This document shows positions 53,193 through 56,471 of a stretch of DNA of 56,471 bases, piece by piece. The notes below the pieces were generated by a model, which saw nothing but the letters and a program-made list of their open reading frames with translations, made no database searches and was not told the origin of the DNA. This stretch comes from Fidelibacterota bacterium (GTDB lineage: Bacteria > Fidelibacterota > Fidelibacteria > Fidelibacterales > Fidelibacteraceae): the NCBI GenBank assembly GCA_021734505.1, contig JAIPIT010000003.1:1-56471 (forward strand), read 5' to 3'. Both the position numbers and the translations under genes were made by a program. Positions within the stretch are counted from its first letter, which is position 1; each line of letters starts with the position of its first letter.

Positions 53193-53862
53193 TTTCGAAT
53201 GAATAATAGTTTAAAATATGATCTTTTTCAATGATTTGTTCAACGGGAAAATGTTCTGCGATCGTCAGGTTTTCCATACGGATCACGTGATCGGCAACCG
53301 CTATGCAATCCAGCAAACGGTGTGAAATGATAAAAACCCTGCTTCTTTTTCGAATTTCATTGATCAACTCGTACATGCTCTGACGATACGCCATGTTCAA
53401 TGCCGTCGTGGGCTCGTCCAGGATCGTGACGGGTGCTTTGACCGCGGCGGCGAGACAAAGTCCCAAACGCTGACGTTCGCCTTCTGAATAATGCGCCAAT
53501 CGACGATTTTTTGACATTAATTCATCAATTTCTAGTTTTTTGGCATAATGATTGAACAGTGCAGGATCAAAATGCTGTCCGACGGTATAGCGTTTATCTT
53601 TGTAGAGTTCAAGAATGCTATCCGGCGTATTCCCCGTAAACAGTCGTGTCAGATCCTGAGACAGATAGGCACAAAAAGGATATTCCGAAAAAGCATTGAT
53701 CTCACGCAAATGAGAATCGGACAAAAGTTTTATCAATAGAGATTTTCCGCTTCCAACCGGCCCCATGATGGCGGTACATGACGAGGCGGACAGATCGATC
53801 TCAAGAGCATTGACAAGCTCTTTTGTGTCCGAGATATTGTATATAAAAGGAAGTATCTTCAT
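53173..53862 (-). CDS. ABC transporter ATP-binding protein (EcfA/CbiO-like)
   Basis: GPVGSGKSLLIKLL, YSEGERQRLGLCLAAAV, VTILDEPTTALN. Confidence 0.88.
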   Translation of the reverse strand: MKILPFIYNISDTKELVNALEIDLSASSCTAIMGPVGSGKSLLIKLLSDSHLREINAFSEYPFCAYLSQDLTRLFTGNTPDSILELYKDKRYTVGQHFDPALFNHYAKKLEIDELMSKNRRLAHYSEGERQRLGLCLAAAVKAPVTILDEPTTALNMAYRQSMYELINEIRKRSRVFIISHRLLDCIAVADHVIRMENLTIAEHFPVEQIIEKDHILNYYSFENEVRNV

Positions 53863-54588
53863 TTATTGACCGATCTCCATTAAACGCTTTTCTACCAGAT
53901 CAGAATCAAGAATTATATTATTGACCGTAAAAGCTTCCGGACACTCATTAGTCGAGAATTGGGCTTTGATACACCCCCGATCCATGATCCATACTTTGTC
54001 GTTAAAACAGTATTCATCGGGACTTTGAGAAGTAATGCAAATGCTTTTCCCGCTTTTTGCCATTTCCCTCATGCAGGAATAAAATATTTTGATCGCAGGT
54101 GGATCAAGATGCGACGTGGGCTCATCCATCAGGTAGATGTCCGCCTCGGTCAAACAGGTCGCCGCGATCATGACCAATTGTGTTTCGCCGAAGGACAAGG
54201 TCGATATATCCCGGTCCAGCAAATGCTCGATCTGAAGAAGTTCTGCGATCTTATTGATCTCAAACATGGCTTCATCCTTATTCTTACCCGCATTTTTCAG
54301 GGGAAAGGACAATTCATCCCGCACATATTGCATAATGATCTGGTGAAAGGGATTTTGCAGGAGCATTGCTACGCGCTTACCATCTGTTTCAATTTCGCCT
54401 GCCTCAAGGTCCGAGAATCCGGCAATGGCTTTAAGCAAAGAGGTTTTACCGCAGCCCGAATTACCGAGAAGCAGAATGCTTTCTCCGCTTTTGATCTCAA
54501 GATCAACTCCCAGAGGCGTGGTGAAATATGAAAGATGTGCATTACTAATAAACATGGTAGAATATATGAGATTTAATGGAGGTTTCAT
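53863..54588 (-). CDS. ABC transporter ATP-binding protein (EcfA/CbiO-like)
   Basis: GNSGCGKTSLLKAIAG, LSFGETQLVMIAATCL, IYLMDEPTSHLD; start may be internal (54555). Confidence 0.88.
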   Translation of the reverse strand: MKPPLNLIYSTMFISNAHLSYFTTPLGVDLEIKSGESILLLGNSGCGKTSLLKAIAGFSDLEAGEIETDGKRVAMLLQNPFHQIIMQYVRDELSFPLKNAGKNKDEAMFEINKIAELLQIEHLLDRDISTLSFGETQLVMIAATCLTEADIYLMDEPTSHLDPPAIKIFYSCMREMAKSGKSICITSQSPDEYCFNDKVWIMDRGCIKAQFSTNECPEAFTVNNIILDSDLVEKRLMEIGQ

Positions 54589-54598
54589 AGAATAAGAA

Positions 54599-54623
54599 GT
54601 AGAGACAAGGCATTGCCTTGTCT
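54599..54623. repeat. S1 palindrome GTAGAGACAAGGCATTGCCTTGTCT
   Basis: Inverted arms with S1 shell. Confidence 0.75.
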
Positions 54624-54658
54624 GGATGATGGATTATGAATTATGAGTTATGGATGAT
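54624..54658. repeat. Heptad tract H13 (GGATGAT GGATTAT GAATTAT GAGTTAT GGATGAT)
   Basis: Five exact 7-nt units in phase, joined to the S1 palindrome. Confidence 0.8.
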
Positions 54659-55041
54659 CTCAGAACAGTGATAAACGATGTTCGAACTATGAAGTAAATA
54701 TTCACTCCGTAAATTGCATATTGGTGTTCCTTGTTCATTATTCATAGAGACCCCAGCGGGGTCGTACAATAATTGACTTTAATTCTAATAAATAATTACA
54801 ACCACAGCGTGGTTGAACAGGGGTTTTTTATTACCCCGACCTTGTGGCCTGCCATGCCGAAGTTTTAACGAAGGCTGGAGGGGTAAAACATCAATAACCC
54901 GGGTTAAAACCCAACAATTATTATTTCTTTTTATCCCGGAGCTAAAGCAAGGGGCTATTTATTACTAACGTTTAACGATTATAATGGGCGTATACAATAC
55001 GCCTTTACCATTTACGTCTTACGATTTATGATATTTGCCTT

Positions 55042-55067
55042 GGAACAGGCATGCCTGTTCCCTACAC
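55042..55067. repeat. S2 short palindrome GGAACAGGCATGCCTGTTCCCTACAC
   Basis: Perfect 20-nt palindrome plus CTACAC tail. Confidence 0.8.
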
Positions 55068-55237
55068 CTATCACGACGTTTCACCTCTCACATCTTACGT
55101 CTCAAGTCTTACCAGCCTGCGCCGAGGCTTCGGTCGGCAGGCGTCTTACGATTCAACACTTAAACGATTCAACATTTCAACATCTTTTGCCTTTTGCCTC
55201 ACCTTCGCTAAAGCTATGGTGAGCATGCTTTTGCCTC

Positions 55238-55271
55238 GGAACAGGCCCCGAAGCCTCGGGGTTCCCTACAC
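55238..55271. repeat. S2 variant GGAACAGGCCCCGAAGCCTCGGGGTTCCCTACAC
   Basis: S2 shell with different internal palindrome CCCCGAAGCCTCGGGG. Confidence 0.7.
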
Positions 55272-55340
55272 TCGCTTTAAAGAGATCATTGGTTGCCACT
55301 TTAATCTTTTTCCTTTTATCTTTTATCTTTAAGTTATCAC

Positions 55341-56471
55341 ATGATAACAAACTGGTTCACTCTTCAGAAATGCGCGGATTACTTACAAGGACACTACGCG
55401 TCGGCCGTTCTTGATAAATGCATGACCTTTGAAAAAAATGAGCTGTGGCTGCAATTCAGGGATAAACCTTCGCTAAAAGTGCATCTCGGACAGCCATTTC
55501 AGTATATATTGCAGTCCTCACAGGTCATAAAAGTAAATAAATCCACCATACGGATCTTCCCCTCACTGGAAGGTGCGATCGTTGATACCATTTCGATGAT
55601 CCCGGGTGAACGGATCATGAAGATCTCTTTTACCAATACCTCCGGTCTGTATATCACTTTTTTATCCAATCGCGGTAATGTTGCTTATGTTTCGGACGAT
55701 AACTTGGAGCTTTTCAAGAAAAAGATCCCCGTTGAGATCCCTGAGTCCGAACATGATATAACATATCATTCTTTAGATGATGACCCGCGTTTTTCTCCCT
55801 TTTGGAAACGAAGTGCCCTTGATATTTTTGGTGTAGAAGATTACGATCAACTCATAAACATCATTCAAAATTCCAACGGAAATATCCTCGGGAACCGATT
55901 TGTCCTGACTCAAACACCCGATCCCTACGAACCTGAAACCTTTTACAGAAATTATTGTAGGTATATTATCTCCGATCTGAAGGAAGATCATTTCGAGAGC
56001 GAATATAGATCGCTTGAAAAACGTATTTCGGATAAATTGAACGATCTTCAGAAGCATATTCACCATACGAAAGATGACGGACGGGTTGCCAGGCGCGCGG
56101 AAAAATATCGGTACTTTGCTTCCATTTTGTCTTCTTGCCGGCATATGATCACGGACCACAGTGAGGAATTCGAAATACCAGAAATGTATAGGCAGGAGGA
56201 CTTCCCCACTCTCATTCCCCTCAAGAAAGAGATCAGTTTAACGGAGAACATCGATCAGTATTTCAAAAAAGCCCGCTCATCCGAAAATCGTATTCTTGAG
56301 GACAAGCAACGACATACCGACCTTATCCGTGAATACGAAAAATGGGAAGTGCTTTATAAAGAACTAATAGAAATTAAAGACATTCGACCGCTGAGAGAAT
56401 TCCAGAAGAAACATAGTGATATCTTGAAAAGGGTTACGAAATCTTCGTCGAGCGACAACGAACGACGACCT
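55341..56471 (+). CDS. NFACT family protein (RqcH/FbpA-like), 3' end beyond window
   Basis: Open frame of 377 codons to window end, missing from ORF track; MITNWFTLQKCADYLQGHYASAVLDKCMTFEKNELWLQFRDKPSLKVHLG..; ISLTENIDQYFKKARSSENRILEDK. Confidence 0.8.
   Translation, partial: MITNWFTLQKCADYLQGHYASAVLDKCMTFEKNELWLQFRDKPSLKVHLGQPFQYILQSSQVIKVNKSTIRIFPSLEGAIVDTISMIPGERIMKISFTNTSGLYITFLSNRGNVAYVSDDNLELFKKKIPVEIPESEHDITYHSLDDDPRFSPFWKRSALDIFGVEDYDQLINIIQNSNGNILGNRFVLTQTPDPYEPETFYRNYCRYIISDLKEDHFESEYRSLEKRISDKLNDLQKHIHHTKDDGRVARRAEKYRYFASILSSCRHMITDHSEEFEIPEMYRQEDFPTLIPLKKEISLTENIDQYFKKARSSENRILEDKQRHTDLIREYEKWEVLYKELIEIKDIRPLREFQKKHSDILKRVTKSSSSDNERRP

Overview
The window is about 56.5 kb of bacterial chromosome, probably from the FCB superphylum (a Marinimicrobia/Cloacimonetes-like lineage). 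That placement is an inference from the TonB-receptor style, T9SS-like C-terminal tails and protein families; I could not run a phylogeny. Most genes are housekeeping: an ABC-F ATPase; serB/serA with DUF1015; the rimP-nusA-infB-rbfA-truB-ribF-rpsO-pnp-M16 protease operon; ybaB-recR-pgsA-pgpA-cinA-thpR; thyA/folA; ALDH7 plus lysine 6-aminotransferase; suhB; rimO; ftsY; two orphan ABC ATPases; and an NFACT (RqcH-like) gene that runs off the right edge and is absent from the ORF track. There are two tRNAs, Pro(GGG) and Arg(CCT). Accessory content includes an octaheme-cytochrome/HEAT/TPR protein, a GHL10-glycosidase/amidase fusion, a T9SS-tailed amidase, a TonB receptor with a secreted partner, and a YefM-YoeB type toxin-antitoxin pair. 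The most unusual signal is intergenic. Gaps are mosaics of (i) phase-locked degenerate heptanucleotide tandem tracts (TTACGTY, TTTTGCC, TTTAGGG, TGGTGAC, AATTATG and others), some abutting start codons that lack a Shine-Dalgarno, and (ii) several families of short palindromes with conserved outer shells, variable but self-complementary cores, nesting, and conserved order and spacing. A composite of these modules flanks the ABC-F gene on both sides. No rRNA, CRISPR array, integrase or transposase was seen.
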